From Corticium candelabrum (Eukaryota; Porifera; Homoscleromorpha; Homosclerophorida; Plakinidae), in the NCBI RefSeq assembly GCF_963422355.1, contig NC_085085.1:10568001-10632000 (forward strand): a stretch of 64,000 bases of DNA. Reading direction: 5' to 3'. The position numbers and the translations under genes were made by a program. This document shows, one piece after another, positions 10,663 through 23,100 of this stretch. Every line of letters begins with the position of its first letter. Position 1 is the stretch's first letter. The notes beneath the pieces were generated by a model. The model saw nothing but the letters and a program-made list of their open reading frames with translations. It was not told the origin of the DNA and made no database searches.

Positions 10663-13607
10663 TCATATTGTGCAAACCGCGTTCTTTCCCTTTGGTTCTA
10701 TCCTTAGAGTTTGGGGTTTCTTTGGAATCTTGTCTCTTGGTGGAACAACTGGATGGTCCCCTGTAATTCTGGGCTCAGGATCAGCCATTGCATCTTGGAC
10801 CTGCAACACACATACAATATACTGTATACAAATTATGTACACATACACAGCTACATGACACAACTGTACATCAGAACTCACCCTTGCTTTGATAGCAACC
10901 ACTTTTTCTTGGAGAAATTGTACCTGCTGCTTGAGCTCATCATTTTCTCTTCTTTGGTTGCCCATTCGAGTTTGATGATCCTCCAATTCACTCAAAGCAC
11001 CACGTAGCTATAAACCCAACAATGTCATTAGAAAACAGCCTTAAACACATCCTGGCAACGTGTACTACCTGTTGCTTCAAGACTTCGACAGCCTGCCCTT
11101 CTTGCACTCGCTGATTAAGTAGTTCATCCAGCTGGTGCTGACATTCTTTTAAATCCCTTCGTAACTTGTTTGCTTCTGTCTCTGCATGCTCTGCTTGCCT
11201 TTGTGCGGTACTTCTTTCTTGGGACAATTTGTCAATAGTTTCCTGTGAAACAGCAGCAGCAGTCTGTGACACTTTGTTCTGCTTTCTTTCAAACTCCCTT
11301 TGTGCAATTATGCCAGCAAGTCTGTCGTTTTCTTTCTGCATGATACTCTTCATGTGATCATAATCCTGTTTCCATTTCCTGTTAATCACAGCCACCTACA
11401 AACAAAGGTCTAAATTTGCTTGCCACAAATGGTTGTAGTAATTAACCTAAATGGCAGTGACTGAGTCCATAGGCACAATACTACTAACAATGCGTAGTTT
11501 TGTCCATGATCATTTGTAATGAAAATGCAACAAAACACTTGCTACTGCCCGAATTGAAAACTGTCAACCTGAAAGTTCAGTGGCATTTAATTTCAGTGTA
11601 TTTGGTAATGATGCTAAATTACCTCAATAAAATGCCATTGAAAATTGTATGCATCAGATAAATAAATCAATGTTAATACTTTCTGTAATAACCAGGTACA
11701 TGTGCATACACTAGAAGCAAATAAAAAACGGTACTATCTAATGAGATTTGAAAACATTTCAACAATTGTTGTGATAATGTCGGGGTAAGGGTAAAATTTT
11801 AAATGGCTTCAGTCTATAACATCAAAATGGTTTACTGGCATCAATAAGCTATGATGCACTTAACTTAATTTAAGTTAAATACGGAAAACGCTAAACCCAA
11901 TACTAGATATGGCAAAGTATCTTCTAAAGAGCACCACTAATTGGCACAACAGGTCTTCCCACTGGGTTCAAACCACAAAAGGTTGAACCAAATAGACTTG
12001 TTAGCAAACCCCACACAGTGAACCTATTATATAATAAATGACTTTCATGCCATTGAAACTCCCAGTAGGGTTCATAATAGTTGAATCCATAAGCAATTTA
12101 AGTATATTCATTTACTCTTATAAACAGACCTACTCAAAGTATAGGGACTAACTTCCCTGGCGAAGTGCCAGAGTCCATTGCTAACACATTACCTAGCCAA
12201 TGACTATAGAAAATACTTTAACGTTATTTCTATCCTTATCAGAAAACTTTATGTCTTAATTAATGAATTTTTCATGAAAATATTAACAATGTGATGAGTC
12301 AGAATTCTGCAATAGAATGAAATCTCAGAATTTCTTTATACTCCATGATAAATTCAGAGAACTCTCATGGGTACTGTAGAAAGCCTATTGTGGACTCTAA
12401 GTGCACAAAAACTACAATAGTGCATGTCTAGCAAAGCTGAACTGTATAGTAGACAACACAAGTTCCATCACTTGAGTGCTAGCTAGCTTTTTCAAGTCTT
12501 ACTTCATCAATAGTAATTAATTAACCAACACAGTTGAAATTTTTTATTTATACCTATTAGTGTAAACTGTCAACAGACCTTTCTCAAATCATCTTGAAGT
12601 TTCAACATTCTGTCTATCAGCTGCTGCTTTGTGATGTGGTTAAATGACTCAACCGGAGCTGTTGGATCTCTCAATCCTGAAGCAGGTGGATTCCTACTAC
12701 TCTGAGTAGACTCGATGGATGTAGAAGGAAGAGAGCTCGACACCGATGATGTACCAGATGACCATTCTGATGACTCTGATAACAGTGATGTCGTAGCAGA
12801 CGATCTAGCAGTATCAGAGTGACAGATGCCTTGACCAGTGGATGGCCTCTGACATGAAACATTTTCAATTTCAGATCTCTGCAATCAACAAGTCAGCTTC
12901 CAAAATGTCTGTGATCATCAGTAAAAATGCACACTAACTTGCTGCTGATCAGATGTCATCTCAACATGCAGTACAGCATTTTCCTGCCTAGCAGCCGTTT
13001 GGCTATCATGTCCATGTAGTAATGACATTGATTCTTCCTCAGTGTCATCTGGCAATTCAAAGCCATAAATCTGCGACATTTGTCTGAGATGTGCAGTCAG
13101 TCTCTCCACTTCACCGGCCAATGTGCTGCATGTGGTGTCCTTGCTTCTGATCTCTTTCTGAGCTTCAGACAGGTCAGCTTTTTTCCTCCTTAATGCTTCG
13201 TTTGCTTGTAACAGTTCACGTTCAACTTGTTCAAGTCTTGATGCAAAGAACTGTTGTTCATCTAATGCCTAGTTTAGATATTGCAAATATGGTTAATTTA
13301 TTTTATTAATTATAAAGATGACATGTTCAGATAAAACATATACAAAACTACAGACAATTGCATGTGAAATCAGATATGTCTAGTGCAAATTGATCAGATC
13401 AGTCTAGTAAGTGCAGCATCGTAGTCACACCTTTGCAGATGATAACTTCTGCTTTAAAGCATCTGCTCTTGCTGTTAAAGCAATTATGCCACGTTCTACT
13501 ACAGACGCGTGTTCCATGAGAGCCTTCAAATCTTCGCCTACATTCTGAGCAGTAGAATTAGACAGAAAGGTTCCTGAAGATAACGTCTGATCGACTTGAG
13601 ACGTCAT
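10663..13607 (-). CDS. Coiled-coil protein, six coding exons, family not recognised
   Basis: The exons, in transcription order, are 13607-13431, 13268-12939, 12878-12579, 11395-11069, 11007-10882 and 10800-10663. Every join is GT-AG and phase 0, giving about 465 residues. The start ATG at 13607 follows an acceptor at about 13623 (TTTTCTTACAG), so a 5' UTR intron is likely. Residues about 40-160 and 270-420 are heptad-like, rich in Glu, Gln, Lys and Leu (RLEQVERELLQANEALRRKK; TIDKLSQERSTAQRQAEHAE), which indicates long coiled coils. Between them, exon 3 encodes a Ser/Thr-rich linker (WSSGTSSVSSSLPSTSIEST) with many possible phosphorylation sites. The C-terminus is Pro- and Lys-rich. No signal peptide or membrane segment is seen. 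A scaffold, golgin or centrosomal role is possible but not shown. Confidence 0.85.
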
Positions 13608-14276
13608 GATGTCAAATCTGTAAGAAAAGACAACATAATCTAACGAGATTTCACGCGCTATTACGCACAAACTATACTACAGTAGACACGGACCTCTAGC
13701 AAGAGTTTCCTTCAGTCTACAACAAATATTCTGCTGGAAAAGTACAATGAGGTCATGATGGCGTATGTCATTATTTCATCATGCCGTCCCAACAGTCCCT
13801 CCTACCCTTGGGAAAACCACAAAGGGGCTTTCCATATCTATTTTAAATGTATCTCTGTGATTTCCTAGGAGTATAATAATTACTTGCACTGGAGTTGAAC
13901 GTAGCTAAAGAGGGAGACTTCTTCTAACTACTTGCTTCTGAAGTTCAGGAAATCGCGCTACCTCCTTCTAGGTACAGTGTACCGCGTCTTTTGTTTACGA
14001 TCCGACAAGAAAGAGACGCTAAAAATAACAATAAACAAGTACCATACATCACTTACATAACGTCGCCTCGTCGATCGCTGGTCCAGACAACTTGGTGTTC
14101 AACGCTGCCTTACCACACCGCCCGATCTCCCCAACGTCGATGCAGGGGAATCCCCGAGACTGTTTGCACACGCGCGTTATTTAGCTAAAGACAAATGATC
14201 ATTGTGTGAGTACAGTTCTCTACACACTAAATACCAATAAATTTGCTCGACTCCCTCTATTCAACGTACAGCCTGC
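13608..14276. other. Upstream region of the coiled-coil gene
   Basis: This should contain the 5' UTR exon and promoter of the minus-strand coiled-coil gene, since an acceptor lies just upstream of its ATG. I could not fix the first exon. No other gene is supported. Confidence 0.4.
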
Positions 14277-15960
14277 TAGAGTCCCGTATCTAGTTCTGAT
14301 ATAAGGGCTAGATTCGGACGCGAGATCTTGGTCCAACGACATTGCCTAAGGATGAAATCTAGGACAACGTAGAGACGTTAGGTAACTATTCTTGATTCGT
14401 GACAATCAATGCATTTGGCTTGTTCTAGCGAGAACGAGACTCGACTAACGGTCTACCACGCCCTGCCTCTAGACCCGGATGGCCTCTGGTGTAGAGCTAC
14501 TAAAGCACAGACACAAACCGAATCTATTTGTTGCAGTAGCCTAACGTCTCATCTTCCAAACAATCGTATGGGCAGCGTCGTCGTGTTTCGTGCTTAGCGG
14601 CGTGCTAGTCGTCAGAGTTGAGTGAAGTCACGCCCTCTAGTTTCGGATGCCCCCGAAACACGCTAGATCGTCATTTTACGAGCAAATTTAGACACTCTGT
14701 GAAAATTTTGAGCATAGAATCTCGGCGCATAGTGCTAAAATCAACTTTTAAGACATGTTTAGACATGTTTCTACGCATTTCTAGCCAATTTCTCATCACT
14801 CTCTGCAGCGTAGAGATCGTACGGTGCCGTTTGAACATCTATGGAACAAAATTTCCCTATGTAGCAGTATCTTACTGGCTTGCCACGCAATCTAGAGTAA
14901 AAAAGATTCGACTTGCACAACCAAATTAAAAGTAGGGTATTCCCCTCTGCTATTGGATATCTAAAAAGTTTCCTTTTCTCGTGAGATGGTAGGACTAATT
15001 TGTTCCACTTTTCATACTGCATTTTCTATAAACAAGCGTTCCTGACTTCTCTTTTGCTTCAGTAACAAACAGGAGTAACATGCGGCTGATTTTGTAATTG
15101 GCGCTACATTAGTCTGGAAATCCAAGGCTAGGGCGCGCAAGAGGGCCTGGGTACGAGGCTAGGCATGTCTAGAGAATAAATCTAGACCAGCCCCATGTTA
15201 CTCCTGTTTGTTACTGAAGCAAAAGAGAGGTCAGGAACGCTTGTTTATAGAAAATTCAGTATGAAAAGTGGAACAAATTAGTCCTACCATCTCACGAGAA
15301 AAGGAAACTTTTGTAGATATCCAATAGCATAACAGAGGGGAATACCCTACTTTTGATTGTGCAAGTCGAACCTTTTTACTCTAGATTGCGTGGCAAGCCA
15401 GTAAGATACTGCTACATAGGGAAATTTTGTTCCATAGATGTTCAAACGGTACCGTACGATCTCTACGCTGCAGAGAGTGATGAGAAATTGGCTAGAAATA
15501 CGTAGAAACATGTCTCAACATGTCTTAAAGTTGATTTTAGCACTATACACCAAGATTCTATGCTCAAAATTTTCACAGAGTGTCTAAATTTGCTCGTAAA
15601 ATGACGATCCAGCGTGTTTCGGGCATCCGAAACTAGAGGGCGTGACTTCAATCAACTCTGACGACTAGCACGCCGCTAAGCACGAAACACGACGACGCTG
15701 CCCATACGATTGTTTGGAAGATGAGATGTTAGGCTACTGCAACAAATAGATTCGGTTTGTGTCTGTGCTTTGGTAGCTCTAGAGGTAGGGCGTGGTAGAC
15801 GCTAGTCGAGTCTCGTTCTCGCTAGAACGAGCCAAATCCATTGATTGTCACGAATCAAGAATAGTTAGTTACCTACGTTGTCCTATATTTCATCCTTAGA
15901 ATGGCGTTGGACCAAGATCTCGCGTCCGAATCTAGCCCCGAAACTAGATACGGGACTCTA
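14277..15960. mobile_element. 1.7-kb palindromic DNA element with TA target duplication
   Basis: The ends read TA|GAGTCCCGTATCTAG and CTAGATACGGGACTC|TA. The left arm (about 14279-15089) is an inverted copy of the right arm (about 15184-15958) with only scattered differences, leaving a spacer of about 95 bp. TA duplications with inverted ends fit a Tc1/mariner-type element; near-total palindromy makes it a hairpin-forming nonautonomous copy. The open frames in it (14618-14929 plus, 15463-15651 minus) mirror each other and are not genes. The spacer contains GGGCCTGGGTACGAGGCTA, also present at 20172-20190. Confidence 0.8.
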
Positions 15961-16948
15961 TTCAGAAAAGTCATATACGTGTGCCTAGATCTACACCATG
16001 GCCAGAGTTTACCAAGGTCTACCTCTAGGCTGTCTCATCTCTCACCCCATGGTCAAACTTGAATAGCAGTTACTGCAGACCATTTTACTAGAATCTAATT
16101 TCCAAAGCCAAAATTGAAAATTGAATGGACGTTTCATATACTGAGTACGTGCCATGCAGTACACCTTTCTGACGACTACACAATACAGTCGCTTCGGTCA
16201 TCATACAGTGTTTAAAGCTAAATCTGTCCCAAATTGGGTGCGACCTGTGTTGTCGGGGCGGTGCTGCGTACTTCCTGCTCTAAATGCGCATATTCTTGTA
16301 ACCTCGAAGCCAGAAGGACTGCTTCTTCATCATATAAATTATAAGTTATAATTGTCACCGGGTAGTATGTAAATACGTGCAAAGTCCTAGATGGCTCCAG
16401 CTTCTAGACTACTAGTAGTTTCTTACATGTAGACTAGAAAAAGTTTGTACTTTTATTGGACTTGCTATTAATTAATTAATGAATGAGCGTTGCATTACGC
16501 GTCGCCTTTTTTGCCTTTACAGCTTGAACGATGGACTTTTACTGTAGACAATTGCTGCACAGCACTGACACGAAGTGAGAACGCTAGAAATTATTACACA
16601 TCTGGAATCATTTACTAGATTAATTAACCTATGACAACTCTATAGATTATTTCAAATGTAAGAAAACATTCAGTTCTACTATCTAACACAAATTTCAACA
16701 CTCAAGAAACAATGCCAACATACCATGGTAGTTAAGTTGTCAAATTCTAACAAATGATATCTTGAAAAGCAGTCCCTTTTGTGAGATGACAGACAAAGAG
16801 AAAGTTACATTACTTAAACTTAGAGATTGTAAATAATTGTTTGTGTCCTACCTAAATAATTACTAGCCATTACTGTACATGCAACAAAGTAGAGACATGT
16901 ACATGTGTGTCAACGAAGAAGATAGTCGCTAAAATATTTTAAAGGGGT
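15961..16948. other. Intergenic, nothing recognised
   Basis: AT-rich DNA upstream of the SLC26 gene, with no supported coding exon, RNA gene or repeat boundary. Confidence 0.4.
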
Positions 16949-17043
16949 AACACGTGATTACGTAATGTGACCACGTGGTAGGAATAGCTTCCGGTACGTG
17001 AGCGAGTGATGGCGAGTGATCGTGAGTGATCGTGAGTGATCGT
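16949..17043 (+). promoter_or_regulatory. Putative SLC26 promoter: two E-boxes, TTACGTAA site, 10-bp repeat
   Basis: Two CACGTG hexamers (16951-16956 and 16972-16977) flank a TTACGTAA palindrome, about 130-155 bp before the SLC26 start codon. Four copies of a 10-bp GTGAGTGATC-like unit follow at 17001-17043. CACGTG is the site of bHLH factors and TTACGTAA of bZIP/PAR factors; use as a promoter is inferred from position. Confidence 0.4.
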
Positions 17044-17105
17044 GCCTACGTCACTGCCTTCTAACCATAGTCCGGACTCCGAAGCTCCGACGGTGCAGTC
17101 TAGAC

Positions 17106-19409
17106 ATGGAAAGCGAACGCACACGAGGCCTACCCGTCGGAGGCCCCTCGACTCACATCGTCCGTCCCACATACAACGAACAGCAATTCCACAGCGGATT
17201 CCGACCGATCGAACGGCTGACAGCCAGGTCCGTCATCCAGCACGTTCGAAGCCTCATTCCGGCATGGAACGTTTGGCTCCTAGCAAGATTTCCCATCATC
17301 AGCTGGCTTGCAGACTATCGCAACGACTGGAAAGACAAACTGGTCGGAGATCTATCAGGGGGCGTCACCACTGGCATCATGATGATACCTCAAGGTCTTG
17401 CGTATGCGCAACTGGCTACAGTGGAGCCAGTCTACGGATTGTATTCCAACTTTTTTCCTGCTCTGGTCTATGCTTGTCTGGGGACGTCGATGCATCTGTC
17501 TATAGGTGTCTTTGCTGTTGTCACCATTCTTGTGGGTGACACTGTAGATGGGTACTGTAAGGCGCCTGACGTGAATATGACAATGAACGGGACAGATCTG
17601 ACCTGTGGGAGTGTGGAGAGAATCGACGTTGCTGTAGCTTTGACGATGGCTGTCGGAATTGTGCAACTGCTCATGTTTGTTGTTCGATTAGGATTCATTA
17701 CCATATTCTTGTCTGATCCTCTTGTTGGTGGATTCACAACAGGGGCAGCTTTTTTGGTAGGAACTAGTCAGTTGAAACATGTCTTTGGTCTTGACTTCGA
17801 AAGGCAATCTGGAATATTCTCGGTACCCAAAACGTGGAAAGAAATTTTTGCACATCTTGGAGACACGAATGGTGCCACCTTTCTGATTTCTTTGTGCTGT
17901 ATAGCATTTCTGGTCATAGTGAAGATCGTCAATACGAAGTATCACAAAAAGTTGAAGTTTCCAATTCCTGGCGAACTGATTGTCATTATTCTTGGTGCAG
18001 GGATTTCGTATGGTGGAAAGTTTCATGAAAAATTTGATGTGAAGATTGTCACTGATATTCCTAGCGGTCTGCCTACTCCTTCGTTGCCTAATGCGAGTCT
18101 GGTCGGTTACATGCTTCGAAATCAGAAGACGTACATTCTCGCTGTTGTGTCGTACGGTCTGACGATATCAATGTGCAAACTCTTTGCAAAGCAGTTTAAG
18201 TATAAGCTGGGAATGAATCAGGAGCTGTTTGCATACAGCTTAACAAATATTGTTGGTTCTTTCTTTAGTTGTGTGACAGTTAGTGGATCTCTGACACGAA
18301 CAGTTGTCTATGCAACAGTTGGTGGACGAACTCTACTTGGTAGTGTCTTTTCGGCACTCATTGTGCTCATTGTTTTAGTTGCTGTTGCTCCTCTGTTTGA
18401 ACCATTACCCAATGCTGTTCTTGCAGCAGTCGTTCTTGTGGCACTGCGGGGTCTTCTTATGCAGTTTCGTGATGTCAAGAAGCTTTTCTATGTCAACAAA
18501 CTTGATCTTGGACTTTGGCTGGTCACGTTCTTTGCTACAGTGATTTTTTCTGTTGACATTGGCCTTGCAGTTGGGGTCATTTATGGTATATTGACTATAG
18601 TTTGGCATAGTTTTGTACCATACCAATGTCTTCTTGGTCGAATACCTGGAACGGATCTGTATCGTGATTTAAGCAGATTTGAAGCAATTCAGAGTGTTCC
18701 TGGAGTTAAGATTTTTCGCTTTGAGTCATCACTTAGCTTTGCAAATTCAGAACGATTCAAGAGAAAACTACTGTCATTTACGGATATAGATCTGAGTAAC
18801 ACTTTACAAGCTGAAGATGTGTGTGATGAAAGTAATAGACATGATGATGATTTACAACAGAAGCAAACTGGGAGTGTTGATATGTCTCATGATGACACAG
18901 CTCAGTCAGCCAGTGGACTGAGACTTCGTTGTCTTGGCAGTCTGAACGAGTCTTCATTAAGAGATGATACAATAGACGACGATGTCGCAGATGCAGAAGC
19001 TTCCCCTAGTTTACAGTTGAGTTTGAGCTCGCACATTCCAACTCACACCGTGATCATCGACTGTACTGTGTTCACATTTATGGACTCGGTCAGTGTTAAC
19101 ATGATTGTGGAACTGAATAAGGACTTACAGGAATGTGGCATTCAGTTACTATTGGCGGGATGTCGATGGCGTGTACGACAAACACTTGAAGCGGGAGGAT
19201 ACATGGCTAAAGTTGGATTGGATCATCTATTTGTTACTATTCATGATGCTGTTGTTTTTGCCCTTCATGGAGCTTCGCTGGTTACTCGTCCAAGGAGTAA
19301 TAATGATGATCCGCTTGAGGATGTACTTGCTGTAAGCGAAGAGGAGCCTGTTGAAAGTCAAGCTGATGTGATAAATGTTGTTCCTCAGTCTGATGAAAGT
19401 AGTGTGTAG
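17106..19409 (+). CDS. SLC26: SLC26-family anion exchanger/sulfate transporter, intronless
   Basis: A single 767-codon exon. The SLC26/SulP signature spans about residues 108-134 (PVYGLYSNFFPALVY, then GTSMHLSIG). It is preceded by the cytosolic N-terminus and GVTTGIMMIPQGLAYAQLA of the first membrane helices, and hydrophobic segments continue to about residue 500. The C-terminal STAS domain follows; its core (VIIDCTVFTFMDSVSVN) is near residue 645 and is separated from the start of the domain by a long acidic, Ser/Asp-rich insert at about 555-635, as in animal SLC26 proteins. The protein ends ESSV, a possible class I PDZ ligand. Family members exchange chloride, sulfate, bicarbonate, oxalate or iodide at the plasma membrane; the substrate cannot be told from sequence. 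Introns are absent, unlike most neighbours, so the gene may be retrocopied or have lost its introns. Confidence 0.94.
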   Translation: MESERTRGLPVGGPSTHIVRPTYNEQQFHSGFRPIERLTARSVIQHVRSLIPAWNVWLLARFPIISWLADYRNDWKDKLVGDLSGGVTTGIMMIPQGLAYAQLATVEPVYGLYSNFFPALVYACLGTSMHLSIGVFAVVTILVGDTVDGYCKAPDVNMTMNGTDLTCGSVERIDVAVALTMAVGIVQLLMFVVRLGFITIFLSDPLVGGFTTGAAFLVGTSQLKHVFGLDFERQSGIFSVPKTWKEIFAHLGDTNGATFLISLCCIAFLVIVKIVNTKYHKKLKFPIPGELIVIILGAGISYGGKFHEKFDVKIVTDIPSGLPTPSLPNASLVGYMLRNQKTYILAVVSYGLTISMCKLFAKQFKYKLGMNQELFAYSLTNIVGSFFSCVTVSGSLTRTVVYATVGGRTLLGSVFSALIVLIVLVAVAPLFEPLPNAVLAAVVLVALRGLLMQFRDVKKLFYVNKLDLGLWLVTFFATVIFSVDIGLAVGVIYGILTIVWHSFVPYQCLLGRIPGTDLYRDLSRFEAIQSVPGVKIFRFESSLSFANSERFKRKLLSFTDIDLSNTLQAEDVCDESNRHDDDLQQKQTGSVDMSHDDTAQSASGLRLRCLGSLNESSLRDDTIDDDVADAEASPSLQLSLSSHIPTHTVIIDCTVFTFMDSVSVNMIVELNKDLQECGIQLLLAGCRWRVRQTLEAGGYMAKVGLDHLFVTIHDAVVFALHGASLVTRPRSNNDDPLEDVLAVSEEEPVESQADVINVVPQSDESSV

Positions 19410-20127
19410 TGTATATGCTGACAATTACATGTGTATCGAGAATTTGTAAGTTGGAATTCAGAAGAGATGTTGCTATTTTTGTCAACAATGTCTAATTAAT
19501 AAAATTCAAAAAGCAAGGAGCACTGATTGTAGAGCCATGTCCCTTTCCTGAGAACAGTAAGACATCATCGGCAGTTCTAACATTATTAGGAATTTTTAGT
19601 TTATGGTGATTAGCTTATTTAAGTTTAATTTACTTCTAACAATAATCTGTAATAGATATCTGTGACAACAAGCCATCTTTGCAGTCAACATAGCTTGAGC
19701 AAGTGTACACTTTCTCAGCTTTTACAATATGTAAGTACTGTCAATCTGGTCTTCTACCAGTCAACTAAATTTTAACAATCTGAAATCGATCCTAGTACTG
19801 TACTGTACTATACCTCTAAACACTTCATAATCAAGAATATTAGCATATTATATTGAAGGTCAATTTAAAAACGATGAAATCCTCCTCGATAAATAAACCA
19901 ATATTTTTATTAGTTAGGGTTAGCATTAGATCTCCTTGGGCTCATAAATCAGTGTTTTTACTGAGCTCCCTACTACACACGTCCTGCTGTCTTGATTATT
20001 CATACGAAAAGTCTTTCTTCCTAGAGTGAGATGTACGTGATAGGTTGCTAGAATTCTAGTGCCTGCAGCGTACTGTGAAAGTGTACAAACGCCGAGCCTC
20101 CAGTGCCGACTTCAACTACAGCGACCC
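19410..20127. other. 3' flank of SLC26 and spacer
   Basis: This holds the probable SLC26 3' UTR (an AATAAA-like word, TAATTAATAAAATTC, at about 19493) and AT-rich spacer before the next gene. Nothing else is recognised. Confidence 0.4.
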
Positions 20128-20171
20128 ATGAGTGCAGAAATACCGGATCTCCGTACTCTCGCCGCGCATGC

Positions 20172-20190
20172 GGGCCTGGGTACGAGGCTA
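20172..20190 (+). repeat. Short dispersed word GGGCCTGGGTACGAGGCTA
   Basis: An exact 19-bp copy occurs at 15143-15161 inside the palindromic element. Here it lies between two candidate start codons (20128 and 20200) of the following gene and next to a GCGCATGCG palindrome. It is probably the end of a miniature element, which weakens the case for the upstream start. Confidence 0.5.
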
Positions 20191-20199
20191 CACAGCTCC

Positions 20200-23100
20200 A
20201 TGGAGTCGGACATTGAGAAATTGTGTCACCTCTACCTGCCACCTAGTCTTGGAACTGCTGCCTCCGACTACAGGCGAGCGAAAGCGACGTATCTGGCTTC
20301 TTTCTCCAATGGATCCCACGAGAGGGAACTCGCACTGAATGCTTTCACCGTTCAAGAGGCACATTTCCTTTCTCCAGGTCGACGTCGAGCCGAAAAACTG
20401 TTTGCTACGGTACAATTTAGTCCAGAAAATACCACGATAAACAATCTACAATCTCTTAGAGAGCCGATGGAGGAGTTGACAGGAATGCTCAGTCCTTGCA
20501 AGTGCGTAGCCTCCGACGCCAACGCGCGTTATCTACTAAAATTGGGACTGGGATCGTTCGTACGAAAAGCTGTAAACTACTTTACGTCGCGACTGTCGAC
20601 TGAGAGTGAGCATGGCGATCAAGACGAGACGGCGCAACAGGAAAGAGTGGTCAACGTTGTCGGTCTTATTCTTTGCTTCAATGTGGCTACCCTGGTGTGT
20701 ACGACGCCTGAGAACTCCGCTGATATTCTGTGCGAAGACGTTGAATTTGTGAGAGCAACTGTTCGATGTGTGATGGATCCTGTTGTTTCTACTGCTGCCG
20801 TTATGACGCTCTGGAACTGCCTTGAGAGTTATGATCACCAGGTAAATAAATAGATAGTACGTGTACACCCAATAGTGGTGCGACTCCAGTATCCCCAACC
20901 TGGTTTTGCACGTGACGTCTTGTGACTACAGTACTCCAGTCTATACTGTGGCTTTAAATGGAGGCTCTAGGCTGAGGGGGAGCGAAGTGACTGGAAGACT
21001 TGAGCACCCAGTTGGCGGTATATACTGTTTACTGCCATAGGGATTGGCATCTATCCTGTGTAATTGTTGGTGGAAGAAGCAGTCGGCAGCCAGTGTTACG
21101 TGCAGTTCATGATATGGGTTGGGGTGATACTAGAGTCGCTCCTATGTGATTGATCAAATTGGGCTGGGGCAATTGCAATTGTTAGGGTCACCTAGCTAGC
21201 TGGTACATAAGATACTTGGTTTGGAAGACCATGTTTGTCTTTTGGAATTACATATGGGGTAATGTACGCGTGAAGCTGCTCTTATAAGACTTGTTACGCA
21301 AGTGCGCATACGCTAGGGTCACAGTAATGTGTGGTGTGTGTACCATTAAACAGCAGGGCAAACGAACGGCCAATTGGAATGCAGCGCATGCACTCATTGT
21401 TATCGCTGGTGTTAATCAGCGTGCCAGTCGATGTGATGATGTCTTCACGTGCTTCTAGCAATCATGTCTGTCTGAGAAGTATCATTGCAGGGACAAACAC
21501 GGTCAGAATAATGAGGTCTGACTGTACAATAAAAAGGAATAAAAGTTAGAACGCTAAATGAAGTAATGAAGAAAGTGTAATGGATGTAGCACTGGCAATG
21601 TGATGGTGTCTTGTTAGTACGTATACTGCACATTTACGTGTACACTAATCAGTCATCATACCATGGTCACATGATATGCGATCAGCCACCAGCGTGTATT
21701 GAGATGGTGTATATAACATATTGCACAGCTAGTGTGCAATAACTTACGTTCAGAAAATATCGCACTCTCACTTACACTTATACATGTTACGTGACCATGG
21801 TATAAATAATAGCGTGATTAGCGTGATTTTGTCTCTGGCATAACCCACCCCTCATGCTGGTAAAGCCAAAGCAAGCTAATTGTACAGCAACCTATATAAA
21901 ATCGAATTACACAACACTGATTATGTCAACTAAACACTCTTCCTAGAAAGTAGTTAATATCATGTGTTATAACTCTAGTGAACCTGTTCTCAAAGTTGTA
22001 AGTCATCATGTGACTCCAGTTAGAGACTTACTGCGATACGAATCTATTGAAGTTACTATGTCATTGCTGTTGTTATAGTTAAGACTGCACCGAAAAAATT
22101 GTCTGATTGGGGTAACATGCAGCTGAAAACAACGGGCAGTGGGCAAAGTTTTTATTTTTGATTTTTTAATCATTATCTAACTCAGTGTCTTGAGGAAGTG
22201 TCTGTGGTCGCAGTTTGCACACGAGTACATCGTCCACTTGATCACCAAATCCAACCTCCTGTAATACCTCACGAAGGCTACAATCACCAGACACACGAAG
22301 AATCTTGCCATCTCTCAAATCGTGTGCCCCTCGAACCCAGATATGTCCAGGCCAACAGAAAACATATGTAAATATAGAAAACCAGTGGCCCTCCAAACTC
22401 GGGCGGCCGGGTTACCCAATCAGACAAATTTTTTGGTGCAGCATAATTGAAATTGTTTACCAGGTAATAGTACTCGACGCAGAACCACACATTTCGGACT
22501 TGCTGTGTTTTCTTCTGGTGCCATCTGACAATGACCTCGACAATGAGCGGAACGAATGCATTCTTGGATGTTTAGCGTGTCTGGCAAGGAATCTTCGATG
22601 CTTCCAGCCAATGATGGACGAAGAGATACCGTCAGCAATGATTCTATGGATTGCAGATAGGGCACGACCAATGCACGGATACTTCTCTTGTCTCATCGTG
22701 GCTCATCTCGCTACCAACTGGGCGGCATTGCAACGATTCCCGTCGCACACTTCACCGACTCTTGGCATGGCCGTTTCTAGTCAAGTTGACATTGATTTGT
22801 CACAACTACCGGAGTCTTTGAAGTTGGGACTGCAAGCGATCAATACATGGGTCACAGACTCAGTCACTGTTGAGCAAGTAAGACTGCAGTTAGTATTGTA
22901 GTATTAACATGTTTAATAAATATTTATCCATAATACTAAAAATGCTAATACTAATTGTTTAATTCATGTATTTCTTGGATTACTGTGCAGGATTGTGCAG
23001 GATGTTGTGACACTGCATTGTTGCTTTGTTTTCCTGCAGCTTCGCATGGAGACGAAGGATTACTATTCTTGGCACTCTTTGAAACCGGTGCTTAGTCTAT

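Noticed and set aside
14618-15651. ORFs on plus (14618-14929) and minus (15463-15651) with similar peptides
   Set aside because: They are mirror images produced by the palindrome, with no domain.
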